Origin: Acrocarpospora phusangensis
GTDB lineage: Bacteria > Actinomycetota > Actinomycetes > Streptosporangiales > Streptosporangiaceae
Direction of reading: 5' to 3'
Assembly (NCBI RefSeq): GCF_016862995.1
Contig: NZ_BOOA01000041.1
Coordinates: forward strand, 1-64,000
Length of the DNA: 64,000 bases
Position 1 is the stretch's first letter. Each line of letters starts with the position of its first letter. This document shows positions 1 through 9,563 of the stretch, piece after piece. The position numbers and the translations under genes are program-made. The notes below the pieces were generated by a model. The model was not told the origin of the DNA. It did no database searches and saw nothing but the letters and a program-made list of their open reading frames with translations.

Positions 1-73
1 GCCGTCGAGGGCTTGAACCCTCAGCGACACAGGTCTTACTTTAGCGGACTTCACGGGGTTCCCGTGACGACCT
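1..73. other. unassigned segment with two hairpins next to the tRNAs
   Basis: GAGGGCTTGAACCCTC (8-23) and TCACGGGGTTCCCGTGA (51-67) are short inverted repeats. On the minus strand the first resembles a tRNA T-arm (GGGTTCAAGCCC) but no full tRNA can be folded. It could be a truncated tRNA-like or att-type sequence at the window edge. Confidence 0.25.
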
Positions 74-147
74 TGGAGGTGGAGACGGGATTTGAACCCG
101 TGTACGCGGCTTTGCAGGCCGCTGCCTCGCCTCTCGGCCACTCCACC
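74..147 (-). tRNA. tRNA-Cys (anticodon GCA), copy 1
   Basis: Reading the minus strand, a 7-bp acceptor stem (GGTGGAG/CTCCACC), the T-arm GGGTTCAAATCCC and the anticodon loop CTGCAAA give a cysteine tRNA with U73. The 3' CCA appears to be encoded (TCCA at the 3' end). A second copy lies at 62664-62734 and differs by a compensatory anticodon-stem pair. Confidence 0.95.
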
Positions 148-148
148 G

Positions 149-220
149 AGCGGAAGACGGGAGTCGAACCCGCGACCCTCACCTTGGCAAGGTGATGCTC
201 TACCACTGAGCCACTTCCGC
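149..220 (-). tRNA. tRNA-Gly (anticodon GCC), copy 1
   Basis: The minus strand starts GCGGAAGTGGCTCAGTGGTA and has the anticodon loop TTGCCAA, the T-arm GGTTCGACTCCC and the acceptor complement CTTCCGC with U73. CCA is not encoded. It lies 1 base upstream of tRNA-Cys and is probably co-transcribed with it. A near-identical copy lies at 62748-62819. Confidence 0.95.
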
Positions 221-317
221 GTGCGCCCGGGACGTACCCGGCCACGAAGAAACCTTAGCGCGTTCTGGGCGCGCTCGTGCGCACCAGGCGCGGCGGCGCA
301 CGTTCCGATAAGCAGCC

Positions 318-2657
318 CTACGTCGTACGCAGGCAGTCGCCGACGGAGTAACGCGTCACCCGGCGCGTCGGCCGTACGGCCAGCAGTGCTCCGAGGACGA
401 GGACGCTGGGCACGGTCACGAGGGCGATTCCCAGGGCGATCGGCGGGGCGTACCAGAGAGGGGTGATGTCGGAGACGACGCGCCAGAGGGTACGGCCGAG
501 GGCCAGGCCGAGCGGGACCCCGAAGAGGAGGCCGATGGCCGCGAAGGTGAGGCCCTGGGTGAGGATCGCCTGGCGGCACTGGCGCGGGGTGAGGCCGAGG
601 GCCCGCATGACGGCGATGTCGTGGCGGCGGCGGTGTACGCCGGTGGCCAGGGTGTGGGCGTTGACGCCCAGCGCGAGGAGGGCCAGGAAGACGCCGAGGG
701 CCAGCGGGAGGACAAGGATGTTGTCGATCTGGGCGACCTGGGCGGGGACCATCGCAGGATGGAGTTCGAGGCCGAGCCGCGCTGAGACGGCGGCCCTGTC
801 GGTCCCTTCGCGCAGGGTCAGCAGGACCATGTGGAACTTGAAGAAGTCGTCGGGAAACAGCCGCCGGTATCCGTCGCCGGTGATCCAGCCGCCTTCGGCG
901 TAGCGGTTGTGGGGGCCTTCGGGGACGAAGACGATCCCGGTCACGGTGAGCTTGCCGGCCGCTCTGGCTTTCAGTGGGAGGACGCTTCCGACCGAGGCGC
1001 CGGCCTTCCTGGCGGAGCCGGGGGCCAGGGCGATCTCGTCGGGGGCGGTGGGCATCCGGCCCGCCAGGGCGACGACGGGGAAGGGCCGGCTGACCGGCTC
1101 GTACGTGTAGAGGGTGACCGAGGTGGCGCCGGCGGACGCCACCCCCACCCGGGTGTCGACGGCGGCCAGCACGCCGGGATCCCGGGCTATGGCGTCCGCC
1201 GGGACGGGCGCGAGTTCCTCGCCGTCCCAGCCAGTCATGCTCATCAGCTGGAAGGTCTGCCCGAATCTAGCCGGTTCGGCGACCGCGTCCACGGCCCCGG
1301 CCCGGAAGGTCAGCGCGGCCACCACGCCGAGCACGCCGACGACGGCCCCGGCCAGCGCCGGCCGGGTGGGGACCGCGGCCAGTCCCCGGTTGCCCGGTTC
1401 GAGCGCGAATCGCACCCCGAGCCCGATCGGTACGGGCAGTCCGGCCCGCTCCACCAGCTTCACCAGCGCCGAACGCGGCGTACTGCGCCGGTCCGGGTAC
1501 GGCCGGCCCACCCCGGCGACCAGGCTGGGCCGTACGGCGATGGCGGCGACGGCCGCGACCAGCAGGAGGACGGCCACGGCCACCGCGGCGAAGACCGCCA
1601 GGTCCGCGCTCACCCCGGGGTCCGGTTCGACCGTCCGCGCGCCGCCGATCGGGAACAGCGGGGAGACGGCCAGCGCGGCGGCGACGCCGACCGCTAACCC
1701 GCCCGTGGCGGCGATCCCCGGCCCGGCGGCGGCCGTCAGTACGGCCTGCCGAGGCGTCAGGCCGAGGACGCGCAGGACCGCCAGATCGTCCACCGAGTCG
1801 GAGGCGTACCTGGCGACCGCCTGGCCGATCAGCGCCAGCGCGCAGACCAGCGCGGCCAGGGCCATGCCCGCCAGGATGCCGGCCTCGAACGTGTTGGCCC
1901 GCGCCCGGTTCTCCGCCACCTCGGCCAGATCCTGGATCTCGATGTCGTCGCGGCCGGTCAGCTCCGCGAACGCCGTACGGAACTGCGGCAGGGCCGCCGG
2001 GCCGCCGGTCAGGCGGACGATGGCGTTGGCGATGCCGCCGGAGCTCTCCATCAGGGCGGTCCGGTAGCGCTGGGCGAAGGCCGTGGTCGTGACGAGTTCC
2101 GGGTAGGTGAGCAGGGCGGGCGTGCGGATGACGCCGACCACGCGCAGGGGCTGCCGCAGGCCCGCCGCGGCCCGGCCCTCCCCGAATCCGGCGACGACCG
2201 TGTCGCCGAGTTTGACGCCGTTGGCTTCCAGGAACATCTCGGTGGCCACGGCCTCGTCGGCGCGTGTGTTGTCGGGGAGGCGGCCCGCCACGACGGCCGG
2301 GCGCTCCATCGTGGTCATGAACGTGGGGTCCAGGGACGGGTAGCTCAGTGCCGCTCCCGGCAGCCCTTCCAGGGTGAGGTCGCTGAGCAGGAACGTTCCG
2401 ACCGCCGCCACCCCGGGCAGGCGGCGTACCGCGTCCCAGTCGAAGCCGGGCCGGTTCGGCTGCACCATCGCGTGCGCGGGCAGCGTCGCCGCCAGCAGCC
2501 GGTCCATGGCCGAGTCGGCGCGCCGGGCCCCGGCGGCGGCCGACATGACCGTCCCGGAGCCCACCGCCACCAGGAGCCCCAGCAGCACCAGGGCCCGTAT
2601 CCGGCGGCGCAGATCCAGCCGCAGCCACGCCCACAACGGAGCCAGCGTCGAGGTCAC
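318..2657 (-). CDS. FtsX-like ABC transporter permease (MacB/FtsX superfamily)
   Basis: About 780-aa membrane protein with the layout of large FtsX-like permeases. It has an N-terminal TM helix (LVLLGLLVAVGSGTVMSAAAG), an extracellular MacB-like periplasmic core domain, a first three-TM FtsX domain (near residues 250-380), a central TM pair, a second extracellular domain and a C-terminal FtsX domain (last 110 residues, with the typical RHDIAVMRALGLTPRQ loop). I chose the GTG at 2657 because the longer frame to 2708 adds Gly/Arg-rich sequence unlike a signal; the start is uncertain. Such permeases normally work with a LolD-type ATPase, and none is encoded beside it. The substrate cannot be told from sequence. 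Confidence 0.85.
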   Translation of the reverse strand: MTSTLAPLWAWLRLDLRRRIRALVLLGLLVAVGSGTVMSAAAGARRADSAMDRLLAATLPAHAMVQPNRPGFDWDAVRRLPGVAAVGTFLLSDLTLEGLPGAALSYPSLDPTFMTTMERPAVVAGRLPDNTRADEAVATEMFLEANGVKLGDTVVAGFGEGRAAAGLRQPLRVVGVIRTPALLTYPELVTTTAFAQRYRTALMESSGGIANAIVRLTGGPAALPQFRTAFAELTGRDDIEIQDLAEVAENRARANTFEAGILAGMALAALVCALALIGQAVARYASDSVDDLAVLRVLGLTPRQAVLTAAAGPGIAATGGLAVGVAAALAVSPLFPIGGARTVEPDPGVSADLAVFAAVAVAVLLLVAAVAAIAVRPSLVAGVGRPYPDRRSTPRSALVKLVERAGLPVPIGLGVRFALEPGNRGLAAVPTRPALAGAVVGVLGVVAALTFRAGAVDAVAEPARFGQTFQLMSMTGWDGEELAPVPADAIARDPGVLAAVDTRVGVASAGATSVTLYTYEPVSRPFPVVALAGRMPTAPDEIALAPGSARKAGASVGSVLPLKARAAGKLTVTGIVFVPEGPHNRYAEGGWITGDGYRRLFPDDFFKFHMVLLTLREGTDRAAVSARLGLELHPAMVPAQVAQIDNILVLPLALGVFLALLALGVNAHTLATGVHRRRHDIAVMRALGLTPRQCRQAILTQGLTFAAIGLLFGVPLGLALGRTLWRVVSDITPLWYAPPIALGIALVTVPSVLVLGALLAVRPTRRVTRYSVGDCLRTT

Positions 2658-2721
2658 ACCGCCATTCAGCCGGACGCCGGCGCCGCCGCCTAGAGGGCTA
2701 TCCCTCACGTTCGAAGCGCCC

Positions 2722-4077
2722 TCAGGTTCGAAGCGCGTGGTGGGCTCCCGCGAGGATGGCGCCGTACTGGAGGGCCACCAGGTGCTTGATCGGGATCGTC
2801 TGGTCGGACGTCTGCGACTCCGCGTCCGCGCACCACTTCTCGTACGTCTCGCCGAGCGTGCGCGCGTGCCTGCGGATCGCCGGGGTCGCGTTGCCGATGG
2901 CGATCTCGCCGTCCAGCGCGCGCAGCAGGATGCCGCCGAACCGGAGCCGGTAGCTGTGCACGAGGTCGCGGCAGGACGAGCGCTCCGCGGCGGTGGCCGG
3001 GCGGTCGGACGCCGGGTCGGCGGCGCGCTGCTCGTCCGTGGTGGCGACGCCCGCGAGCATCGGGATGAAGAAGCGGCTGGCCCGGAAGAACGGCGACCTG
3101 GTGGCCAGGTCGGCGGAGACGCCGTCCAGGGCCTCGCTGAGCACGGTGACCGTGTCGCGGAGGTCGGCGGCCTGGGCGCGGATCAGGTCGCTGTAGACGA
3201 CGTCGGTCCGCGAGGTGTCGCCCGCGGCCGGGTCCATCCAGTACGGCAGTTCGGCGGTGAGGCAGAGCGTGCCGTACCGGGAGGCGTAGGTGTCGCTGGC
3301 CGAGCCGGTGATCAGTTCGGTGGGGTCCTGGCCGAGGGCCTCGGCGTAGTCGTACGCGGTCTCCATCTGGGGGGTGAGGAAGATCGCGGGGGCGAGCTGG
3401 GTGATGGCGGGGTGCTCGGGTTCGCCGACGTGGAGGGGCAGGCCGTACCGGGCGGGGAGTTCGGTGAGGATGTCCTGCAACTCGGGCTCGGCCCGGGAGA
3501 GGTAGTAGAAGACGCCGCCGAGTTCGCCGTTGTGCAGGGTGGTCATGAACGCGGGACGGGTGGCGTCGATCAGCCGCATCAGCGCCAGGGTCTCCGGCAT
3601 GACCCGGTCGAAGTAGGAGCGTTTGTAGGCGAACGGGAAGGTCCATTCGACCTGTTCGTCCCCGGCCGGGCGGTAGAAGTGGCGGCCGTAGTGCGCCTTC
3701 GTGAAGGGCCCCGCGAACCAGCCCTCGTTGAGCCGGGTGCCGTCGGGGTCCAGGCAGCCGACGATGTGCCAGGTGGCGGAGGCGCGCAGGGAGGCGTCGG
3801 CGCAGAGGCGGGCGGCCAGGTGGACGACGGTGAGGCCGCCGATCGGCTCGTTCGGGTGCGGGCCCGCGGCGACGACCACGTCGCGGGGGCCGTCGCCGAC
3901 GGTCAGGCAGAGCATGGGGTCCCCGAGCCGCGATGTCCCGACCCGCCGGATCACGGCACTGTCGGGGTGGGCGGCGGCGAGGCGGCTGAGGCCCTCGTGG
4001 ACCTCGTCCACGGTGGCGAAACGGTCATAGTCGGGGACGGAGTCGAGTTCGCGGGATAACACGGGATCGAGCACCAC
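2722..4077 (-). CDS. M14-family zinc carboxypeptidase-like protein
   Basis: 451 aa without an obvious signal peptide, so probably cytoplasmic. The M14 zinc site is visible: HPNE (H74, E77) follows the strand VVVAAGPHPNEPIGG, a DPDG motif (about 110-113, usually NPDG in the family) follows, and the likely third ligand is H182 in TTLHNGELGGVFYY. It is expected to remove C-terminal residues from peptides or act on an amidated small molecule. The C-terminal 150 residues are helical and not recognised. It is transcribed in the same direction as the FtsX permease with only a short gap, so the two may share a transcript. Confidence 0.75.
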   Translation of the reverse strand: MVLDPVLSRELDSVPDYDRFATVDEVHEGLSRLAAAHPDSAVIRRVGTSRLGDPMLCLTVGDGPRDVVVAAGPHPNEPIGGLTVVHLAARLCADASLRASATWHIVGCLDPDGTRLNEGWFAGPFTKAHYGRHFYRPAGDEQVEWTFPFAYKRSYFDRVMPETLALMRLIDATRPAFMTTLHNGELGGVFYYLSRAEPELQDILTELPARYGLPLHVGEPEHPAITQLAPAIFLTPQMETAYDYAEALGQDPTELITGSASDTYASRYGTLCLTAELPYWMDPAAGDTSRTDVVYSDLIRAQAADLRDTVTVLSEALDGVSADLATRSPFFRASRFFIPMLAGVATTDEQRAADPASDRPATAAERSSCRDLVHSYRLRFGGILLRALDGEIAIGNATPAIRRHARTLGETYEKWCADAESQTSDQTIPIKHLVALQYGAILAGAHHALRT

Positions 4078-4291
4078 CCTAGTCTGCCGATCTGGCCCGT
4101 TCTGTCACATCGTGGGGGGATCCAAGCCGGGACCCGCAGACTTGTCGTGATGCGTTAATGGATGCCCCTTAATCCGGATAAATCCTATTAAATGGTGACA
4201 GGGTGGAGTCGGGTGGTGACCCATTCGGTACGGCCTGGGGCGGTCTGGCCGTACGCCGAAGGGTCCGACAGGACGGGCTCCGACCGGTCAA

Positions 4292-4321
4292 CTGACCCCT
4301 ACTGACGCCCATCGGTATAGT
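4292..4321 (+). promoter_or_regulatory. putative promoter of the small-ORF/glmS operon
   Basis: A -10-like TATAGT (4316-4321) follows a -35-like CTGACC (4292-4297) with an 18-bp spacer. Transcription would begin around 4328, so the strong hairpin at 4331-4354 would lie at the very 5' end of the mRNA. The 317-bp gap between the carboxypeptidase and the small ORF (4078-4394) otherwise holds an AT-richer stretch at 4150-4200 with no gene. Confidence 0.45.
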
Positions 4322-4330
4322 TTCGGAGTG

Positions 4331-4354
4331 ATCCTGCCCGATTTCGGGCAGGAT
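4331..4354 (+). promoter_or_regulatory. 10-bp perfect hairpin in the leader of the small-ORF/glmS operon
   Basis: ATCCTGCCCG (4331-4340) and CGGGCAGGAT (4345-4354) are perfect inverted repeats around a 4-nt ATTT loop. There is no U-tract, so it is not a classical intrinsic terminator. Its place at the predicted transcript start suggests a 5' stabilising hairpin, an attenuation element or a protein-binding dyad. Confidence 0.55.
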
Positions 4355-4394
4355 TCTTGGAAAACGACGGCCGCTCTCCGTAAGGTCCTGTCCT

Positions 4395-4658
4395 GTGCCG
4401 CATGATGACCTGATCGCGCACCTCACCCGGACCACCATGCTCGGGCCGGGCGAAGCCGCGCGGGTGGTCGCCGACGTGCTGGCGTACTTCGGCGAACCCG
4501 TCGAGGCGTACGTCCGCCGCCGGCACGCCGAGCTCAAGGCGCGCGGCCTGGCGAACGACGAGATCTTTCGCCGGATCGCCGCCGAGCTGCCGGCCCGGCG
4601 GGTCACGGCACCGGAGCTGTCCACGAGGCAGCTCCGCCGGATCATCTACGGAGGGTGA
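4395..4658 (+). CDS. small helical protein upstream of glmS, function unknown
   Basis: 87 aa (MPHDDLIAHLTRTTML...), predicted all-helical and rich in Arg/Ala. The stop overlaps the glmS ribosome-binding region: GGAGGG lies inside the last codons and the glmS ATG begins 1 base after the stop. The two genes are therefore very probably translationally coupled. I do not recognise the family; the central helix carries RxRHAELKARGLANDEIFRRIAAEL. The tight coupling suggests a role related to GlmS or cell-wall precursor supply, but this is inference. Confidence 0.65.
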   Translation: MPHDDLIAHLTRTTMLGPGEAARVVADVLAYFGEPVEAYVRRRHAELKARGLANDEIFRRIAAELPARRVTAPELSTRQLRRIIYGG

Positions 4659-4659
4659 A

Positions 4660-6480
<1,821 letters not shown>

Positions 6481-6493
6481 CCACCCTTCCCAA

Positions 6494-6524
6494 GTCCGGT
6501 ACGGCCTTGCCCGCCGTACCGGAC
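6494..6524 (+). terminator. intrinsic terminator between glmS and the convergent gene
   Basis: GTCCGGTACGG (6494-6504) pairs perfectly with CCGTACCGGAC (6514-6524) around a 9-nt loop, followed by AATTT. It lies between convergent genes and may act in both directions. Confidence 0.8.
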
Positions 6525-6573
6525 AATTTCGTAACTGCATGACGGCACTCGATAACCTGTAATTAAGCCCAGG

Positions 6574-7185
6574 TCACGCCTTGGCCGTATTTCTGTCGGC
6601 CTTGCGGGTGTTCCGGAGGTGCCGCAGTAGGCCCTGTTCCTGGGGTGTGGTTCTGACATCGTCCGCGAAGTCCTGAAGCACCCGGAGCATGTGCGGAATG
6701 GAGACGATCTCTCGTTCCCGCAGTACGAAGGGCTCTATCGCATCCCAGACCCTGACGAATCTGGTGCTCATCGTGACGATGATCTGGTCGTCCAGGATGC
6801 CCAGGCGGAACAGGGCGGCCAGGTTCTGGTGGAAATATGCGACGTCGTAGAGGGTGTCCCGCACGTTATCCGGTAAGCCGGATATGCCGTTGCGCGGGTC
6901 ATGGTCGACGTTCAGCCGGTTGCAGATGAAGTGATATCGCTGGTGGAACGCGTCCGTACGGAACTCTTCGAGGAATGCGAGATAGGCGGGCAGATGATTG
7001 GATCGCTTCATCAAGCCCGCTTGACGGAAAGCCAGGGCGGTCGAGCTGGCGAGGGCCAGAGTGGAAAGCACAAGAGCGATCATGTTGTAGATCACGGCGG
7101 CTCCTGCCCGCGATACAGATATCCAGTCGTTGAACGTTTGCTGTATCGCGCCGGTTCCGGGTTGTACGCGCCCTTCCCCGGACAT
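6574..7185 (-). CDS. single-pass membrane protein, DUF4760-like
   Basis: 203 aa. After a short polar N-terminus there is one TM segment (about residues 26-54, AAVIYNMIALVLSTLALASSTALAF), then a soluble helical domain with FLEEFRTDAFHQRYHFICNRL and VAYFHQNLAALFRLGILDD. This layout resembles DUF4760-type proteins, which are membrane-anchored and of unknown role. The match is from memory of the family pattern, so the family name is tentative. It is a single gene, convergent with glmS across a terminator and divergent from the GH12 gene. Confidence 0.7.
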   Translation of the reverse strand: MSGEGRVQPGTGAIQQTFNDWISVSRAGAAVIYNMIALVLSTLALASSTALAFRQAGLMKRSNHLPAYLAFLEEFRTDAFHQRYHFICNRLNVDHDPRNGISGLPDNVRDTLYDVAYFHQNLAALFRLGILDDQIIVTMSTRFVRVWDAIEPFVLREREIVSIPHMLRVLQDFADDVRTTPQEQGLLRHLRNTRKADRNTAKA

Positions 7186-7334
7186 CGCCCCACGCTGTCA
7201 ACCCCGGCGATGCGCGACCTCGCACTGCTTCACCTGGTTGTAACTTTCAGTCGGGTTTGCGGTGTTCTAGCAGGTGGGTGGGCTGTGGGGGGCGGGGTTC
7301 GTAGGCGAGTGGCGCGGGCCGATCTAGCGTCTGC

Positions 7335-7348
7335 TGGGAGCGCTCCCA
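7335..7348 (+). promoter_or_regulatory. CebR operator (CebR box) upstream of the GH12 gene
   Basis: TGGGAGCGCTCCCA is a perfect 14-bp palindrome identical to the known CebR box of Streptomyces and relatives. CebR is a LacI-type repressor relieved by cello-oligosaccharides. The box lies 20 bp before the start codon of the cellulase, where a repressor would block transcription. No cebR gene is in this window. Confidence 0.9.
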
Positions 7349-7367
7349 ACGCCCCCCAGGAGGACCA

Positions 7368-9023
7368 GTGAAACGTCTGAAAAGCATAGGGATGGCTGTC
7401 GTCCTACTTCTCGGCACGGTCATCGCGCTGGCCGCGCCGGCGTACGCGGCCCCGGTGATCTGCGAAACGTTCGGTTCCACGAGCATCCAGTCGGGCCGGT
7501 TCATCGTCATGAACAACGTCTGGGGGGCGAGCACCCCTCAGTGCATCGACGTGAACCAGGCGGGTGGGTTCACCATCCAGTCGGCCGGCCACAACAACGC
7601 CACGAACGGCGCTCCGGCCGCGTACCCGGCGATCTACGCGGGGTGCCACTACGGTAACTGCTCGACCGGCAGCAGCCTGCCCATGCAGGCCAGCAACCCG
7701 GCGTTCAACAACATCCGCAGCAGCGTGAGCTACAGCTACCCGTCCAGCGGGACCTACAACGCCGCCTATGACCTGTGGTTCGACCCGACTCCGCGGACCA
7801 ACGGGCAGAACACCGGCATCGAGGTCATGATCTGGCTGAACCGGCAGGGTTCGATCCAGCCGATCGGGTCGCAGGTGGGCACGGTCACGCTCGCGGGGAC
7901 GACCTGGCAGGTCTGGTTCGGCAACCCCGGCTGGAACGTGGTCTCGTACGTGCGGACCAGCACCGGCACCAGCCTGGACTTCAACATCAACACGTTCTAC
8001 ACCGACGCCGTGAACCGCGGGTACGCGCAGCGCAGCTGGTACCTGACCAGCGTGCAGGCCGGTTTCGAGCCGTGGATCGGCGGCGCCGGCCTGACCGTGA
8101 ACAACTTCACCTACACCACCACCGGCGGCGGCGACACCAGCCCGCCCACCACCCCCGGCAACCTGACCGCGTCGGGCACCACCGCGAACAGCACCAGCCT
8201 GTCCTGGTCGGCCTCCTCCGACAACGTGGGCGTCACCGGCTACGACATCTTCCGCAGGCAGGGCACGACCGGCACGTTCACCAACGTCGGCACCTCGACC
8301 GGCACCACGTTCGCGGCCACCGGTCTGACGGCATCGACGCAGTACCAGTTCTACGTGGTCGCCCGGGACGCGGCCGGCAACCAGTCGGCGCAGTCCAGCA
8401 CGGTCTCGGTCACCACGAGCGGAGGCGGCGGCGACACCAGCCCGCCCACCGCGCCCGGCAACCTGACGGCGTCGGGCACCACCGCGAGCGGCACGAACCT
8501 GTCCTGGTCGGCCTCCTCCGACAACGTCGGCGTGACCGGCTACACGATCTTCCGCAGGCAGGGCACGACCGGCACGTTCACCAACGTCGGCACCTCGACC
8601 GGGACGACGTTCGCGGCCACCGGTCTGACGGCGTCCACGCAGTACCAGTTCTACGTGGTCGCCCGGGACGCGGCCGGCAACCAGTCGGCGCAGTCGAGCA
8701 CGGTCTCGGTCACCACGAGCGGTGGCGGCACCACCGGCACCTGCACGGTCCGCTTCGACGCGTGGAACAACGGCTACGTGGCGCAGATGACCGTCAACGG
8801 CCCGCGCTCCGGCTGGACGTTCACGTTCGCGCTGCCGTCCGGGCACACGCTGACCGGTAGCTGGAACGCCCAGTGGACCACCAGCGGCTCGAACGTCACC
8901 GCCACCAACCAGTCACACAACGGGAACCTGTCCGCCGGGCAGTCCACCGGCATCGGGTTCCAGGCCACCCGGCCGAACGGCAACACCCAGCTCCCGACCA
9001 TCCCCGGCTGCACGGTCGTCTGA
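7368..9023 (+). CDS. secreted GH12 endoglucanase/xyloglucanase with two FN3 domains and CBM2
   Basis: 551 aa, starting at GTG with AGGAGGA 4-10 bases upstream. A Sec signal peptide (about 1-27, ending PAYAA) is followed by a GH12 catalytic domain (about 28-252). This has the DLWFDP motif, the likely nucleophile E152 in GIEVMIWLN and the acid/base E234 in AGFEPW. Two fibronectin type III domains (about 255-355 and 355-455) and a C-terminal CBM2 with paired cysteines (GTCTVRFDAWNNGY...PGCTVV) complete it. It cleaves beta-1,4-glucan or xyloglucan outside the cell. The CebR box just upstream predicts induction by cellobiose/cellotriose. The two FN3 domains are encoded by near-identical 300-bp direct repeats. 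Confidence 0.95.
   Translation: MKRLKSIGMAVVLLLGTVIALAAPAYAAPVICETFGSTSIQSGRFIVMNNVWGASTPQCIDVNQAGGFTIQSAGHNNATNGAPAAYPAIYAGCHYGNCSTGSSLPMQASNPAFNNIRSSVSYSYPSSGTYNAAYDLWFDPTPRTNGQNTGIEVMIWLNRQGSIQPIGSQVGTVTLAGTTWQVWFGNPGWNVVSYVRTSTGTSLDFNINTFYTDAVNRGYAQRSWYLTSVQAGFEPWIGGAGLTVNNFTYTTTGGGDTSPPTTPGNLTASGTTANSTSLSWSASSDNVGVTGYDIFRRQGTTGTFTNVGTSTGTTFAATGLTASTQYQFYVVARDAAGNQSAQSSTVSVTTSGGGGDTSPPTAPGNLTASGTTASGTNLSWSASSDNVGVTGYTIFRRQGTTGTFTNVGTSTGTTFAATGLTASTQYQFYVVARDAAGNQSAQSSTVSVTTSGGGTTGTCTVRFDAWNNGYVAQMTVNGPRSGWTFTFALPSGHTLTGSWNAQWTTSGSNVTATNQSHNGNLSAGQSTGIGFQATRPNGNTQLPTIPGCTVV
8125..8724 (+). repeat. two tandem 300-bp direct repeats encoding FN3 domains
   Basis: The segments 8125-8424 and 8425-8724 are aligned copies with a period of exactly 300 bp (for example GCGACACCAGCCCGCCCACC at 8131 and 8431). 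They differ at a few positions, so the duplication is recent or kept alike by gene conversion. Confidence 0.9.
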
Positions 9024-9037
9024 CCGTCCGGCCCCTC

Positions 9038-9069
9038 GGGTCCGCGCCTCGACCTCCAGGCGCGGGCCC
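9038..9069 (+). terminator. terminator between GH12 and the convergent GntR gene
   Basis: GGGTCCGCGCCT (9038-9049) pairs with AGGCGCGGGCCC (9058-9069), with one G-U pair and an 8-nt loop, followed by GCAGGTTTTT. This is a good intrinsic terminator for the GH12 transcript. Confidence 0.8.
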
Positions 9070-9078
9070 GCAGGTTTT

Positions 9079-9444
9079 TCAGGGGGCCGACAGCGCGGAT
9101 TCGAGCAGGGAGCGCATGTCGTCGTCGCCCAGGCCGGCCGCTCTGGCCGCCGCCACCCATGCGCCCAGGGCGGCCGTCAGCTCCGGGTCCTCCGGCGCGA
9201 CCAGCGAACGCCGGACGAACGTGCCCAGGCCGGGCATCGCCTCCACCAGGCCGCGCGCCTCCAGTTCGCGGTAGGCGCGCAGCACGGTGTTCGGGTTGAT
9301 GGACAGCCGCCCGACGACCTGCCTGGCGGTGGGCAACTGGTCGCCCGGCATCAGCCGGCCGAGCCGGAGCGCCCGCTCCACCTGCTGGACCAGCTGGGCG
9401 TACGTGGCCGTGCCCGACTTCCGGTCGAGCGTGAAATCGATCAA
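9079..9444 (-). CDS. GntR-family transcriptional regulator, YtrA subfamily
   Basis: About 121 aa. An N-terminal winged helix (YAQLVQQVERALRLGRLMPGDQLPTARQVVGRLSINPNTVLRAYRELEARGLVE) is followed by a short helical tail, as in the YtrA subfamily that lacks a large effector domain. I prefer the TTG at 9444 (giving M-IDFTLDRKSG, the usual YtrA N-terminus) with GGAGGTGAG just upstream over the GTG at 9453, which overlaps that ribosome-binding site. YtrA regulators usually control a neighbouring ABC transporter; none is adjacent, so the target is unknown. Confidence 0.88.
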   Translation of the reverse strand: MIDFTLDRKSGTATYAQLVQQVERALRLGRLMPGDQLPTARQVVGRLSINPNTVLRAYRELEARGLVEAMPGLGTFVRRSLVAPEDPELTAALGAWVAAARAAGLGDDDMRSLLESALSAP

Positions 9445-9563
9445 GCTGCTCACCTCCCCTAAATACCTAACTGATTCATGATTTATCGGCGCACCAACCC
9501 CACTTATGTCACGTTCTGTCCAGAGTTGTACGCTTAGCGTTATAACGGGGGAAGGGGTGTGGC

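Noticed and set aside
51-245. Short frames across the tRNA genes (e.g. MVEHHLAKVRVAGS-type)
   Set aside because: They are translations of tRNA sequence, a common annotation artefact.
4331-4354. glmS ribozyme
   Set aside because: The element is a simple hairpin and lacks the ribozyme core; an ORF lies between it and glmS.
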